From Clostridia bacterium (GTDB taxonomy: Bacteria > Bacillota > Clostridia > UMGS1810): DNA of 64,000 nucleotides. How positions within the stretch are numbered: the stretch's first letter is position 1; every line of letters begins with the position of its first letter. The notes beneath the pieces are model-generated. The model searched no databases. It saw only the letters and a list, made by a program, of their open reading frames with translations, and was not told the DNA's origin. The position numbers and the translations under genes were made by a program. Positions 33,701 through 43,113 of the stretch are shown here, one piece after another. Location: the NCBI GenBank assembly GCA_017502845.1, contig JAFVUE010000008.1, positions 1 to 64,000 of the forward strand, written 5' to 3'.

Positions 33701-34843
33701 TTACCTCATAATTCTTCTTAAAATCGGCACCTGCTCCGAAAGTACATCAACTGCATATGATGCTTCTTCCAAAGTGTTGGCTCCGCAAAAACTGAAACGG
33801 AGTGAACTGTCTATAATATTATCTCTCTTTCCCATAGCGGTAAGCACATGGCTTCTGCCTTTCTTATGGGAAGAACACGCCGAACCCGATGAAACATAAA
33901 TCCCCTTATCCTCAAGGACGTGGAGCAAAACCTCGGATCGGATGCCTGTGAACGACACATTCAACACAGAGCAAACGCTGTCTTCAGGCGTATTTACGGT
34001 TATATTCGGGAGGGTTGAAGTGAGTTTATCCTTAAGATAATTCTTCACTCCACACATAGCGGAAACACTCTTATCAAAATTCTCCGTCATAATATCCGCC
34101 GCTTTGGCAAAACCCGCAATTGCAGGAAGATTCTCCGTAGAGGAACGAAGCCCTCTCTCCTGACCGCCGCCATGGATAATGGGAGATATACGGACACCCT
34201 TTCGGATATAAAGTGCACCAACCCCCTTGGGACCGTGGGCTTTATGAGCAGAAACCGTAATCATATCTGCACCAAGTTTCTTGACATCAATCTTTATCTT
34301 ACCGTAGGACTGAACCGCATCTACATGGAAAATCGCCCCCACAGCATGAACTGCGGAAGCAATATCCTCTATGGGCTGTATTGTGCCCGTTTCATTATTA
34401 ACGTGCATAACACTGACGAGCAGAGTATCATCTGTAAGTTCTCTTGCAAGATGATCCATATCAACTCTGCCGTTCTCATCAACATCAAGGTAAACCGCTT
34501 CAAAACCCGAATGTTCTAAAAACTTGAATGCTTCAAGCACTGCAGGATGCTCCACCTTTGATGTGATAATCTTATTACCTTTGCGCTTATTTGCCGTGCA
34601 ATAGCCGATTATGGCAGTATTATCGCTCTCTGTTCCGCCTGATGTGAAGATTATCTCCTCGGCAGTTGCGCCAATACTTTTAGCCACACGGGCACGGCAA
34701 TCTGTCATAAAATCCTCTGCCGTCTTACCCATCCTGTGCAGGGAAGAGGGATTGCCGTAGACATTGCTCATTGCATCTGCCACCGCATCACAAACAAGTG
34801 GATTTGGTGCGGTGGTTGCGCTGTTATCAAAATATATATTCAT
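33701..34843 (-). CDS. Cysteine desulfurase (NifS/IscS family)
   Basis: A 380-residue PLP enzyme. The PLP lysine is K201 in SAHKAHGPKG, the substrate-binding His is in VEHPA, and the catalytic persulfide Cys is C323 in SSGSACSSHKKG. The short active-site loop resembles NifZ/IscS-type enzymes that pair with ThiI in Firmicutes. The gene order desulfurase-thiI supports a role in tRNA 4-thiouridine. The start lies 3 bp after the metG stop with almost no SD, so it is probably translated by coupling. Confidence 0.93.
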   Translation of the reverse strand: MNIYFDNSATTAPNPLVCDAVADAMSNVYGNPSSLHRMGKTAEDFMTDCRARVAKSIGATAEEIIFTSGGTESDNTAIIGYCTANKRKGNKIITSKVEHPAVLEAFKFLEHSGFEAVYLDVDENGRVDMDHLARELTDDTLLVSVMHVNNETGTIQPIEDIASAVHAVGAIFHVDAVQSYGKIKIDVKKLGADMITVSAHKAHGPKGVGALYIRKGVRISPIIHGGGQERGLRSSTENLPAIAGFAKAADIMTENFDKSVSAMCGVKNYLKDKLTSTLPNITVNTPEDSVCSVLNVSFTGIRSEVLLHVLEDKGIYVSSGSACSSHKKGRSHVLTAMGKRDNIIDSSLRFSFCGANTLEEASYAVDVLSEQVPILRRIMR

Positions 34844-34846
34844 ATC

Positions 34847-36793
34847 TTATTTAACTATTGCACCGTCGGGAATCTCATCGTCAACTGTGAGTGCGGCAAG
34901 TTTTCCGCCCTTGGATGCGGCAAGAATCATTCCCTCGGAAAGAACGCCACGGAGTTTTACAGGTTTGAGGTTAGTTACAACTGCAACCTTTTTGCCAACG
35001 AATTCTTCAGGTGTATAGTATTTTGCAATACCTGATACTATCTGGCGCACTTCATCGCCGATCTTAATCTTGGAAACGAGAAGTTTATCAGCGCCCTCTA
35101 CTCTGTCGCATTCAAGTACTTTACCGATCTTGAGTTCAACCTTGGCAAAATCGTCTATTGAAATCTCGTTTGTTTCGGGTTCTTCTTTCTTCTCCTCTGC
35201 CTTATTTGCAGCAGCGGCTGCTGCCATTGATGCTTCCATCTCTGCAGCAAGTTCAGCGAGTTTTTTCTTCTCGTCTATTCTTGCAAAGAGCATCTCTGCT
35301 TTGCCTACTGTGATGCTGCCGTTATCTGCAAAAGATTCAAGAGATGCAACATCACTTGCCTTTGCACCGCACTGTGCAATAATCTTCTCGGCTGTATCGG
35401 GCAGGAAAGGAGTGATAAGCACACCGATAAAGCGGATTGCCTCCAAAAGATTGAAGAGGACTGTCTGCAATCTGTCGGACTTTGATTCATCCTTTGCAAG
35501 TGCCCATGGCTCTGTTTCGTCAATATATTTATTACTGCGACGCGCAAGAGCGATAATCTCCTCAAGTGCATCTGCCACACGGTATTCTTCCATCTTTGCG
35601 GCAACTGCATCACGTGTTTTGATTGCTGCATCGATAAGCTCAGCATCAACAGGTTCAACAGCACCTTTATGTGCAACTGTTCCGCCAAAATATTTATCAG
35701 CCATTGCAACGGTACGGTTTACAAGGTTTCCGAGAGTGTTGGCAAGGTCTGCATTGAATCTTGCGATAATTGTTTCGTATGTGATAGTTCCGTCCTGTGC
35801 AAAAGGCATCTCACGGAGAACATAATAACGGACTGCATCCACACCGAAATGGCGTACAAGGTCATCGGCATAAATGACGTTACCCTTGGATTTACTCATC
35901 TTATCTGCACCAAAGAGGAGCCAGGGATGACCGAACACTTTCTTGGGAAGGGGTTCTCCCAGAGCCATAAGCATAATTGGCCAGTAAATAGTGTGGAATC
36001 TTAAGATATCCTTTCCGATGATATGAACATCAGCAGGCCAGTATTTATTATAGAGTTCGCCCGAACCGTCGGGAGAATAGCCAAGTGCTGTTATATAGTT
36101 TGAAAGTGCATCAATCCACACATAGATAACGTGTTTATCGTCAAATGTTACGGGGATACCCCATTTGAACGAAGAACGTGATACACAAAGATCCTGAAGT
36201 CCTGGTTTTAAGAAGTTATTAACCATTTCCTTTTTACGGGATTCGGGCTGAATGAAATCGGGATTCTCCTCGATATGTTTCATAAGGGCATCCTGATATT
36301 TGCTCATCTTGAAGAAATATGCTTCTTCGTTTGTCTTCTTAACAGGTCTGCCGCAATCAGGACATACTCCGCCCTCTATCTGTGTATCTGTAAAGAAAGA
36401 TTCACAGGGAACGCAGTACCATCCCTCGTACTCGCCTTTATAAATATCCCCCTGATCATAGAGTTTCTTGAAAATCTTCTGTACAGTTTCAACGTGCTCT
36501 TTATCAGTGGTGCGGATGAATTTATTATAACTGGAATTCATAAGATCCCAGATATCTTTAATCTCACCTGCTACGCCGTCAACGTACGCCTTAGGTGTAA
36601 CGCCCTGTTCCTTTGCGATATCCTCTATCTTCTGACCGTGTTCATCTGTACCGGTCAAGAAGAATACGTCGTATCCCATCTGGCGTTTGAACCTTGCAAT
36701 AGCATCAGTAAGAACTATCTCATAAGTGTTGCCGATATGGGGCTTACGCGATGTGTAAGCTATGGCGGTTGTGATATAAAATTTCTCGCTCAA
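34847..36793 (-). CDS. metG: Methionyl-tRNA synthetase
   Basis: A 648-residue class I synthetase with HIGN (about 19-22) and KMSKS (298-302). A zinc knuckle holds four cysteines (CVPC and CPDC, about 127-147), and a fused C-terminal tRNA-binding EMAP/Arc1-like domain (about 545-648, FAKVELKIGKV) gives the dimeric form. The start is best taken as TTG at 36793 (then SEKFYITTAIAYTS), with TAGGA about 10 nt upstream. The in-frame GTG at 36802 is embedded in that SD. It is first in a four-gene run. No T-box leader is visible. Confidence 0.96.
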   Translation of the reverse strand: MSEKFYITTAIAYTSRKPHIGNTYEIVLTDAIARFKRQMGYDVFFLTGTDEHGQKIEDIAKEQGVTPKAYVDGVAGEIKDIWDLMNSSYNKFIRTTDKEHVETVQKIFKKLYDQGDIYKGEYEGWYCVPCESFFTDTQIEGGVCPDCGRPVKKTNEEAYFFKMSKYQDALMKHIEENPDFIQPESRKKEMVNNFLKPGLQDLCVSRSSFKWGIPVTFDDKHVIYVWIDALSNYITALGYSPDGSGELYNKYWPADVHIIGKDILRFHTIYWPIMLMALGEPLPKKVFGHPWLLFGADKMSKSKGNVIYADDLVRHFGVDAVRYYVLREMPFAQDGTITYETIIARFNADLANTLGNLVNRTVAMADKYFGGTVAHKGAVEPVDAELIDAAIKTRDAVAAKMEEYRVADALEEIIALARRSNKYIDETEPWALAKDESKSDRLQTVLFNLLEAIRFIGVLITPFLPDTAEKIIAQCGAKASDVASLESFADNGSITVGKAEMLFARIDEKKKLAELAAEMEASMAAAAAANKAEEKKEEPETNEISIDDFAKVELKIGKVLECDRVEGADKLLVSKIKIGDEVRQIVSGIAKYYTPEEFVGKKVAVVTNLKPVKLRGVLSEGMILAASKGGKLAALTVDDEIPDGAIVK

Positions 36794-36875
36794 TATGTTC
36801 ACTTCCTAAAATAAAATAATTATTAAATATTTTACCACTAAAAGGCAGATTTTTCAAGTGTTTTGCCTTTTTATT

Positions 36876-36904
36876 TTGACATTGGATGCAAAATATTTTA
36901 TAAT
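36876..36904 (+). promoter_or_regulatory. Consensus sigma-A promoter
   Basis: A perfect TTGACA, 17 bp, TATAAT, about 106 bp upstream of the YcdB-like gene. It implies a long leader unless the second, ECF-like promoter at 36947-36974 is also used. Confidence 0.85.
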
Positions 36905-36946
36905 TTGATTATAGCAATCAGAAATTTTCCGATTTTTTATATTTTT

Positions 36947-36974
36947 GGGAACTTTTTGAAATCTCATACGTCTA
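36947..36974 (+). promoter_or_regulatory. Candidate ECF sigma-factor promoter
   Basis: GGGAAC (36947-36952), 16-bp spacer, CGTCTA (36969-36974) matches the general -35 GGAAC / -10 CGTC layout of extracytoplasmic-function sigma factors. No ECF gene lies in the window. Confidence 0.5.
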
Positions 36975-37010
36975 AAAAGTATAAAAGTTTTTACGAAAGG
37001 ATGATCCATT

Positions 37011-39035
37011 ATGAAAAAAATTATTTCCATCCTACTAATAGCAATTATCTGTGTTACATCGCTGACACCCGTATTCGCTGACGACAGCAGTACTGTTTCG
37101 GCGTTGATACTCAAGATGAAGAACATTTTTGCTATCAGCGACGAAGAATTTGTATTTGAAAATTTCAGTAAAAACGATTACAGCGGCAATGTTTCATACT
37201 CCCTCAACTGGAAAAGCAGAGCCGACGATACTTATGAAAGAAAACCCTATATCTCAATAGAAGTTGAAGCAGATGGCGATGTTACTTATTATCGCAAAGG
37301 TTACACATCATATCAGACACCCTCTCTTCCGAAATTCACAGAAGGTGAAGTAATTGCAAAAGCAAAAGGTTATATTGAATCAATCGCACCTGACAGAGCT
37401 CTTTGCGTAAACGACGGCAAGTTGTATGAAGGTTCACAGTATATGGTGGAATTTGAAAGAATCGAAAACGGAATCCCCGTACACGGCAACGGAATATCAA
37501 TAGATTTGAATCCCGAAACGTTGGAACTTGTATCCTATAGTGCCAACTGGTCGGAAGTAGAATTCCCATCCCTTGAAAGTGCCATAAACAGAGAAGATGC
37601 AATAAAGGCCTATGCCGACAATCTTGGCTACGAAGTTGTATACAACATATCCACAGAGGGCAACAAGATAAGAGAAATATACACATCTTATATCCCCAAA
37701 GCGCCAAATGCATTCATCGATCCTTTCACAGGAAAAGCAACAGCACATGCAGAACTCATATACGCAGTACACTCAATGGGTGCTGTAAACGACAAAGCCA
37801 CAGAAGAGTCTATGGCAAGATTATCCCCCGAAGAAATACAGATGCTTGAAGAAATCAAGCAGATGATTTCCAAAGAAGATGCAGAAAAACTTGCACGTGG
37901 TATTCCTGAATTTGACATCCGCAAGGATGCAGTTGTTGAGAATTTCAGTATATCTAAAAATCAATACGGCGAGTACATTGCGCACATCACTTTCCGTGCT
38001 GAAGTAAAGGACGGTTATTACTCTGTTAATCTCGGCATTAACGCCAAAACAAAAGAAATCATCACATTCGGCAAATCACAGAATTACGATCCCAATGATG
38101 CAAAATACGATGCTGAGAAAGCAGAAAAAAAGGCAATAGCATTCATAGAAAAGTACTATGGCGAAAAATTTGCAAAAACAAAGCCGCAATTTTCAATCGG
38201 CAATAACGACGGTTATTCATTTACATTTGACAGATATGAAAACGGTATTAGAGTCAAAGGAAATGCGATCAGCGTTCGTGTAAACCAATATACAGGCGAG
38301 ATAATCAATGTAAGTTGTACCTGGGCTGATACGGAATTCCCCGAACCCGATATCAAGGTTGCAAAAGAGGATATTTACACCCGTATACTTACCGAAGACA
38401 ATTACAGATTGCAATACAATGTAATAACAGATTATATTTATGACACCAAAACAGGAAAAGAGAGCAGAACAACTACAGTACATCCCGTTTATGCAGTTAT
38501 AGATTCTCCGTTATTTGCTACAGACGTGCTCCGCGAAATTGATTACAGCGGCAAACCCGTTGCAGAAGCGTTTACAGGTTACGCCGACACAGAAGGTCAT
38601 TACTGCCACGACGCGGCATCAGCACTCGGAAAGCTCGACATCTACTTCCAGGGCGAAAATCTTATGCCCGACAAAGTTGTAACGCAGGAAGAATTCCTTA
38701 CCCTTATGTACATAGCAATTTACGGTTGGCGCAACGACAATGTATACAAAGCACTGATACTCGATGGTATCCTCACAGAAGATGAGATTGCAGAGGATAT
38801 CACAAGAATGGATGCGATAAGATTTACAGTAAACGCTATGGGTTATAAAGACGTTTCCGGGCTGGACGGCATCTTCAACTGTTCTTTTACAGATGTTGAA
38901 GAAAATATGAAAGGGTATGCTGCAATTGCAGGTGGTTTCGGGCTTGTAAATACAGGTACAGATACTCTCCGTTCAAACGATCTTATGACAAGAGCTGAAT
39001 GTATAATGATTCTCTATAATTACCTGAAAAGATAA
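37011..39035 (+). CDS. Secreted YcdB/YcdC (PepSY-like) repeat protein with SLH-like C-terminus
   Basis: A 674-residue exported protein with signal peptide 1-23 (cleavage after VFA). Two YcdB/YcdC-type repeats are recognisable by the recurring pattern FERIENGIPVHGNGISIDLN (about 147-166) and FDRYENGIRVKGNAISVRVN (about 404-423), each followed by a tryptophan-containing strand (SANWSEVEFP, SCTWADTEFP). The last 140 residues (about 530-674) look like degenerate S-layer homology motifs (TQEEFLTLMYIAIYG, TDVEENMKGYAAIAGGFGLV, TRAECIMILYNYL) that could anchor it to the wall. Function unknown. SD AAAGGATGAT. Confidence 0.78.
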   Translation: MKKIISILLIAIICVTSLTPVFADDSSTVSALILKMKNIFAISDEEFVFENFSKNDYSGNVSYSLNWKSRADDTYERKPYISIEVEADGDVTYYRKGYTSYQTPSLPKFTEGEVIAKAKGYIESIAPDRALCVNDGKLYEGSQYMVEFERIENGIPVHGNGISIDLNPETLELVSYSANWSEVEFPSLESAINREDAIKAYADNLGYEVVYNISTEGNKIREIYTSYIPKAPNAFIDPFTGKATAHAELIYAVHSMGAVNDKATEESMARLSPEEIQMLEEIKQMISKEDAEKLARGIPEFDIRKDAVVENFSISKNQYGEYIAHITFRAEVKDGYYSVNLGINAKTKEIITFGKSQNYDPNDAKYDAEKAEKKAIAFIEKYYGEKFAKTKPQFSIGNNDGYSFTFDRYENGIRVKGNAISVRVNQYTGEIINVSCTWADTEFPEPDIKVAKEDIYTRILTEDNYRLQYNVITDYIYDTKTGKESRTTTVHPVYAVIDSPLFATDVLREIDYSGKPVAEAFTGYADTEGHYCHDAASALGKLDIYFQGENLMPDKVVTQEEFLTLMYIAIYGWRNDNVYKALILDGILTEDEIAEDITRMDAIRFTVNAMGYKDVSGLDGIFNCSFTDVEENMKGYAAIAGGFGLVNTGTDTLRSNDLMTRAECIMILYNYLKR

Positions 39036-39040
39036 AAAAC

Positions 39041-39075
39041 AAAAGGACTTGATTATCAAAATCAAGTCCTTTTTT
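39041..39075. terminator. Bidirectional terminator
   Basis: The 14-bp stem AAAAGGACTTGATT/AATCAAGTCCTTTT is followed by a T-run. It serves the YcdB-like gene and, from the other side, the gerA operon. Its T-run runs into the stop codon of the small protein at 39075. Confidence 0.92.
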
Positions 39076-39233
39076 TACATGAGTATATTTATAGCGGGAA
39101 TAAGCACCGCCACCAGAGAAAATGCACAAGCCGCAATACAGGCAGGTTTATTCTTCCGTTTCCATTCCCACACGCCGTAGGAAACTGTATAAATACACAT
39201 ATAAATTGATACTGCAAGAACAAGATACCACAT
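39075..39233 (-). CDS. Small membrane protein, fourth gene of the gerA operon
   Basis: A 52-residue protein beginning MWYLVLAVSIYMCIYTVSYG. Two hydrophobic helices (about 2-19 and 32-51) are separated by the charged loop WEWKRKNKP; it ends INILM. Its ATG (39233) overlaps the gerAC stop (TAATG), and the SD AAAGGAG lies within the last gerAC codons, so translation is coupled to gerAC. The four genes end at one shared terminator. I know no family assignment. Small accessory proteins of germinant receptors exist in Bacillus (GerD, 2TM subunits), and the 2-TM topology is suggestive, but any role is inference. Confidence 0.72.
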   Translation of the reverse strand: MWYLVLAVSIYMCIYTVSYGVWEWKRKNKPACIAACAFSLVAVLIPAINILM

Positions 39234-40303
39234 TACGATTCTCCTTTCACAAGTCCGGTTTTTTGCGGGATAAGTTTTACTTCAAGATTAAACTGTGCTA
39301 TGCCATAACGGTTACACCATTCGTATTCTTTCCAATCATCCCACGTATAGAAATTTTTCCTTGCATATCGTTCAAACCCAAGTATGTCTACACCAGCATC
39401 TATACTCGTAAATTCAAGTAATTCAAGCATTCTCGCCCTGAGCACATTCTCCGCCGTCAGATACAGATCATCTTTTGAGATATCGGGATTACGAGTGTTG
39501 ACAGAGGCATCGAGAATAACGGTAATATCTATCTTTGGAACATCTTCGCACCTGACACGGATATTAGGTGGAACACGCTGATTAAGATGCATCGATCCCA
39601 AACCATTTACATCACAATTCATCTGCTCCCCCATGCCTGAAAGAAGTTTATAAGATGACAAGTCCTTAAATTCGCCAATCATTCGATCCCCATAAAAGAC
39701 TGCCATAGATGTTGCTGTTGTACCGTCATCTGAAGTTATCTTGGGAAGTGCTGTTCCTGTATTAATATTTTTTGTCCTACATAAAAAATCGCGACTGTCA
39801 ATCCCTGTAGAAACGGGTGATGCAGAATATTCAAAAATTTTCTTAAGATACTTTTCGGGATTTCCCTCGAACTGCGAATTCACGCCCTGAAGCGTTTCTT
39901 TTGCAGAACCTGATGCTACGGCAGGAATAAGCTTGGGACGTTGATCGAGATTTCTCGTAAGTTCATCGAGAAATGTATTCACGCCACCTAAAGCAATCTC
40001 TTTAGAAAACACAAGCAATTCCGCATGGGAGAAATTCACTTCCTGGCCGACACGGGCACTGATTTCATCCCCGGCGGTAAATATATCTCCCGATACGGCA
40101 CTTTCAAAAACAAGTGGATCTTCACCTTCGCCGTTTATACTGTCGGGATTGCCTATTGCAAAAGTAAATTCGTAATTTCCGTCCATCCTATCAATACCAA
40201 TTGCCACAACATAAGCCACATCGTCTATCTCTCTCCCACCGCAACCGCAAAGCATTAGTATACCCAAAACCGATAAAAGCAACATGAATTTTCGCATCAT
40301 CAT
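39233..40303 (-). CDS. gerAC: Ger(x)C-family spore germination lipoprotein
   Basis: A 356-residue germinant-receptor C subunit. A lipoprotein signal with LMLCGCGG (Cys about 19/21) precedes the typical block REIDDVAYVVAIGIDRMDGN, and the C-terminal domain ends near WKEYEWCNRYGIAQFNLEV. It sits on the outer face of the spore inner membrane. The start is the ATG at 40303 overlapping the gerAB stop (TGATG), with GAGG 6 nt upstream; further ATGs follow in frame at 40300 and 40297. Confidence 0.93.
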   Translation of the reverse strand: MMMRKFMLLLSVLGILMLCGCGGREIDDVAYVVAIGIDRMDGNYEFTFAIGNPDSINGEGEDPLVFESAVSGDIFTAGDEISARVGQEVNFSHAELLVFSKEIALGGVNTFLDELTRNLDQRPKLIPAVASGSAKETLQGVNSQFEGNPEKYLKKIFEYSASPVSTGIDSRDFLCRTKNINTGTALPKITSDDGTTATSMAVFYGDRMIGEFKDLSSYKLLSGMGEQMNCDVNGLGSMHLNQRVPPNIRVRCEDVPKIDITVILDASVNTRNPDISKDDLYLTAENVLRARMLELLEFTSIDAGVDILGFERYARKNFYTWDDWKEYEWCNRYGIAQFNLEVKLIPQKTGLVKGES

Positions 40304-41373
40304 CACCTGCCTCGTAATTTCCTTATACCGAACACCGCCAACGGCAAACCGTATGAAACAGCGGTAAATGCCATATAGAACGCTGCATACAAATCCCTCT
40401 GCAGAGAAACGGATTCCATACTCATTGCAACGCCAAGACCTATCAGTAGAAATACACCTATGACTCCGCGTCTATCGGACAGATTGAACGACCTCTCAAA
40501 CGAAAGAATCGAAAAGCATATATATGCGCCGATTACTATAAAACCTGAAAATATCCATAGGAAAAGGAACAACCCCTCTGCTCTCTGAAAGATTACATCA
40601 AGATTTACGTCAAAGGCAATTTCAAGAATCGGGAGAGAAAATTCCGTTGCCGCAGGGTACGGCACCGTAAGTATATAAAGAAATGTGGTGGCGGTTATAA
40701 CAACACCTGAAATAATAATGGCACGAAGACCCGCTTTTTTTGCAGAAGTTCCTTTTGAAAAATGAGTAGCCATAAGGAAAACAAGAAACACATCCGCGTA
40801 CACACTTAACCCGTCAACTCCCGAAAGAATGCTCCCGATACCGTTGCCAAGTACAGGATAGATATTGGATAAATCGTAGTTGGGAATATTCAATATCAGT
40901 ATTGCACTAAGGGTTGCCACAAGGACTATTCCTGCCGCAAATGAATATGCACCAAGTGTTCCTATACCCGAAAAGGCGGCAAATGCGGCTGCGATAACAA
41001 GTGCAACAAGTATAAAAAATTCCGAGGCATCGGGAAGAGCAATTGAAGATATTATCTCTGCATATACCCTCATCATAACACCCGCATTGAGAAGCAACAT
41101 AAGCGATATGATAATTCCGACAATCTTCATACCAACATTACCCAAAGCTAAATACGATGCCTGAAATATATCATGTTCTCCCGAAAGAGTTGCCGTAACA
41201 ATAAAAATCACAGCAGCAAGAAAAGCGCACCATATCGTCTGAATATAGGCGGCTGTACCCGATTGGCCAACATAACGGTTGATATCGGCAAAGAGTATCT
41301 TTGACACGAAAAGTATAACGAGAAACCAGATCGCCTCTTTATTGCCGATCTTACGGACATTTGTGTAGGACAA
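40303..41373 (-). CDS. gerAB: GerAB-type germinant receptor permease subunit
   Basis: A 356-residue protein with about ten transmembrane helices of the amino-acid/polyamine permease-like spore germination family (GerAB/YndE). It probably binds the germinant within the spore inner membrane. The start is TTG at 41373: AGGTGA lies 6 nt upstream, overlapping the gerAA stop. It is between gerAA and gerAC, with overlapping reading frames. Confidence 0.93.
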   Translation of the reverse strand: MSYTNVRKIGNKEAIWFLVILFVSKILFADINRYVGQSGTAAYIQTIWCAFLAAVIFIVTATLSGEHDIFQASYLALGNVGMKIVGIIISLMLLLNAGVMMRVYAEIISSIALPDASEFFILVALVIAAAFAAFSGIGTLGAYSFAAGIVLVATLSAILILNIPNYDLSNIYPVLGNGIGSILSGVDGLSVYADVFLVFLMATHFSKGTSAKKAGLRAIIISGVVITATTFLYILTVPYPAATEFSLPILEIAFDVNLDVIFQRAEGLFLFLWIFSGFIVIGAYICFSILSFERSFNLSDRRGVIGVFLLIGLGVAMSMESVSLQRDLYAAFYMAFTAVSYGLPLAVFGIRKLRGR

Positions 41374-41379
41374 ATATTA

Positions 41380-42984
41380 TCACCTCTTTTTGTATTTCCA
41401 CTTACGGCTAATACGGGGGCTGTCCCTGTCATCTTTTGGCTCAAGGTAATCAGGGCGTTTGCCGCCTTTCCAGATTGGTTCTGTGAAGAATATATTGGAT
41501 ATTCGGCTCCTTGTCCGCGGTGCAAGAGGAACTGCGTAGGGAGCACCGAAGGATTTTGTATTCACTATAAGAAGTGTATCTACGAACATCACGGCAAATA
41601 TTCCGAAGAACCCCGCAAGAGCTGCGGCAAAGGTATACACAAACCTCATAAATCTGAAAGAGAATGACAGTTGATAACTGGGGATGGCAAAGGACGCGAT
41701 GCCTGTGATAGCCACTACGATTATCATGATGGGACTTACAATATTGGCAGACACCGCCGCCTGTCCGAGAATAAGACCGCCCACAATACCAAGAGTTGAA
41801 CCCACGGGCCCTGGAACACGGATTCCTGCCTCTTTTATAAGTTCAAATGACAGTTCCATTAAAAGCAACTCCACAAGCGACGAAAAAGGTACTGCGGAAC
41901 GGGCTTTTGACAGAGCAAAAAGAATATCCGTAAGGATAAGTTCCTGATGAAAATTCATTATTGCGATAAATACGGCAGGTGCAAGAAGCGACAAAATTAT
42001 CGCCGCTATACGTACTATCCTCACAAGAAGTGAATAGGGAAACCTTAAATACATATCCTCAGGGGATGTTGCCATATCAAATATTGTAGTGGGTACTATA
42101 AGCACCTGCGGACTACCGTTTACAACGATTGCAACTCTACCCTCTACAAGAGCATTACACACACGGTCGGGACGTTCCGTTGCCACCATCTGAGGAATCG
42201 AAAGGTATGTGGATTCCTCAATATACTGCATAAGGTTAAGGGATGAGAGCATATACTCCACATCTATATTTTTAAGGCGATACATAACCTCATCCACAAG
42301 AGAAGAATTTGCCACGTTTTTAAGATAACAAACTGCGCTGTACGTCTTACTTGTCTTGCCTAGTGTAACATTTTCCATAACGAGATTGGATGTATTGAGC
42401 GTTTTACGGATAAGGGCGGTATTATTACGAATCATCTCATTAAAACCCTCATGTGGCCCCTGAATAACAGTTTCGTTCTGTGGTTCTCCGATACTTCGAT
42501 GCGCCCATGCTTTTACATCCATTCCAAATCCCACAGAAAGTGTGTCTATAAAAACTGCACAATCTCCAAAGTTAACCGCTTCAAGCAGTGCATTTATATC
42601 CGTTTTTTTGTTAAGACGAACATGGGGAATAAGGCGGCGGCAGATATAATCCTCTGTGCTCTCCCCATGGTTTCGTTCCAAATCAGACAAGCACATAAGG
42701 GGCATAAGAACATTGTCGTTGATCATTGCGCTTCCCGAAAGTCCATCAGCGCAAACCACAAAGCCCCGGAGTGTATCCTCTTCCACCACCACGTTAAATT
42801 CACGGATAACAATATCTCCGTTTTTAGGATAGGACAAAAGTGCCTTTGCATAGGCGAGGTTCTCATCAATTTTTGTACTTACTTCTGTCATAGAAGGCAA
42901 AGTGCCGTTCTCTGCTCTTTCGGTTTTAATATCAAAACTGTAACTCTCATTGGGTTCTTTATACAAAAACAAATCGCGAATCAT
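41380..42984 (-). CDS. gerAA: GerAA-type germinant receptor subunit
   Basis: A 534-residue protein. The N-terminal soluble domain (about 1-230) is followed by a conserved ANSSLVDEV...NIDVEYMLSS region and about five transmembrane helices in the C-terminal half (PGPVGSTLGIVGGLILGQAA is the family hallmark). The C-terminus is basic. With gerAB and gerAC it forms the receptor that triggers spore germination. The start is the ATG at 42984 behind TAGGGGG. The operon is expected to be forespore-expressed (sigma-G), but I could not find a convincing sigma-G promoter in 42985-43041. Confidence 0.94.
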   Translation of the reverse strand: MIRDLFLYKEPNESYSFDIKTERAENGTLPSMTEVSTKIDENLAYAKALLSYPKNGDIVIREFNVVVEEDTLRGFVVCADGLSGSAMINDNVLMPLMCLSDLERNHGESTEDYICRRLIPHVRLNKKTDINALLEAVNFGDCAVFIDTLSVGFGMDVKAWAHRSIGEPQNETVIQGPHEGFNEMIRNNTALIRKTLNTSNLVMENVTLGKTSKTYSAVCYLKNVANSSLVDEVMYRLKNIDVEYMLSSLNLMQYIEESTYLSIPQMVATERPDRVCNALVEGRVAIVVNGSPQVLIVPTTIFDMATSPEDMYLRFPYSLLVRIVRIAAIILSLLAPAVFIAIMNFHQELILTDILFALSKARSAVPFSSLVELLLMELSFELIKEAGIRVPGPVGSTLGIVGGLILGQAAVSANIVSPIMIIVVAITGIASFAIPSYQLSFSFRFMRFVYTFAAALAGFFGIFAVMFVDTLLIVNTKSFGAPYAVPLAPRTRSRISNIFFTEPIWKGGKRPDYLEPKDDRDSPRISRKWKYKKR

Positions 42985-43041
42985 GAAAATCCCCCTATCA
43001 TATATGATTATTCTTGCCATAATGGTAGAAAAAATACATTA

Positions 43042-43070
43042 TTGATTTATAGAGAATTTGATGTTATAAT
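43042..43070 (+). promoter_or_regulatory. Sigma-A promoter of mnmE-mnmG
   Basis: TTGATT, 17 bp, TATAAT with TGt before the -10, ending 43 bp before the mnmE start. Confidence 0.85.
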
Positions 43071-43113
43071 ATAATGTAACGTTTTTATGCAACGATTTTT
43101 TGTGAGGTTTATT

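Noticed and set aside
34847-36840. T-box leader upstream of metG or tyrS
   Set aside because: There are only about 50 nt of untranslated sequence before each gene, without specifier-loop or antiterminator elements.
42985-43041. Sigma-G promoter for the gerA operon
   Set aside because: CATA-like strings are present but no -35 of the GNATA type lies at 17-18 bp; the match is not better than chance.
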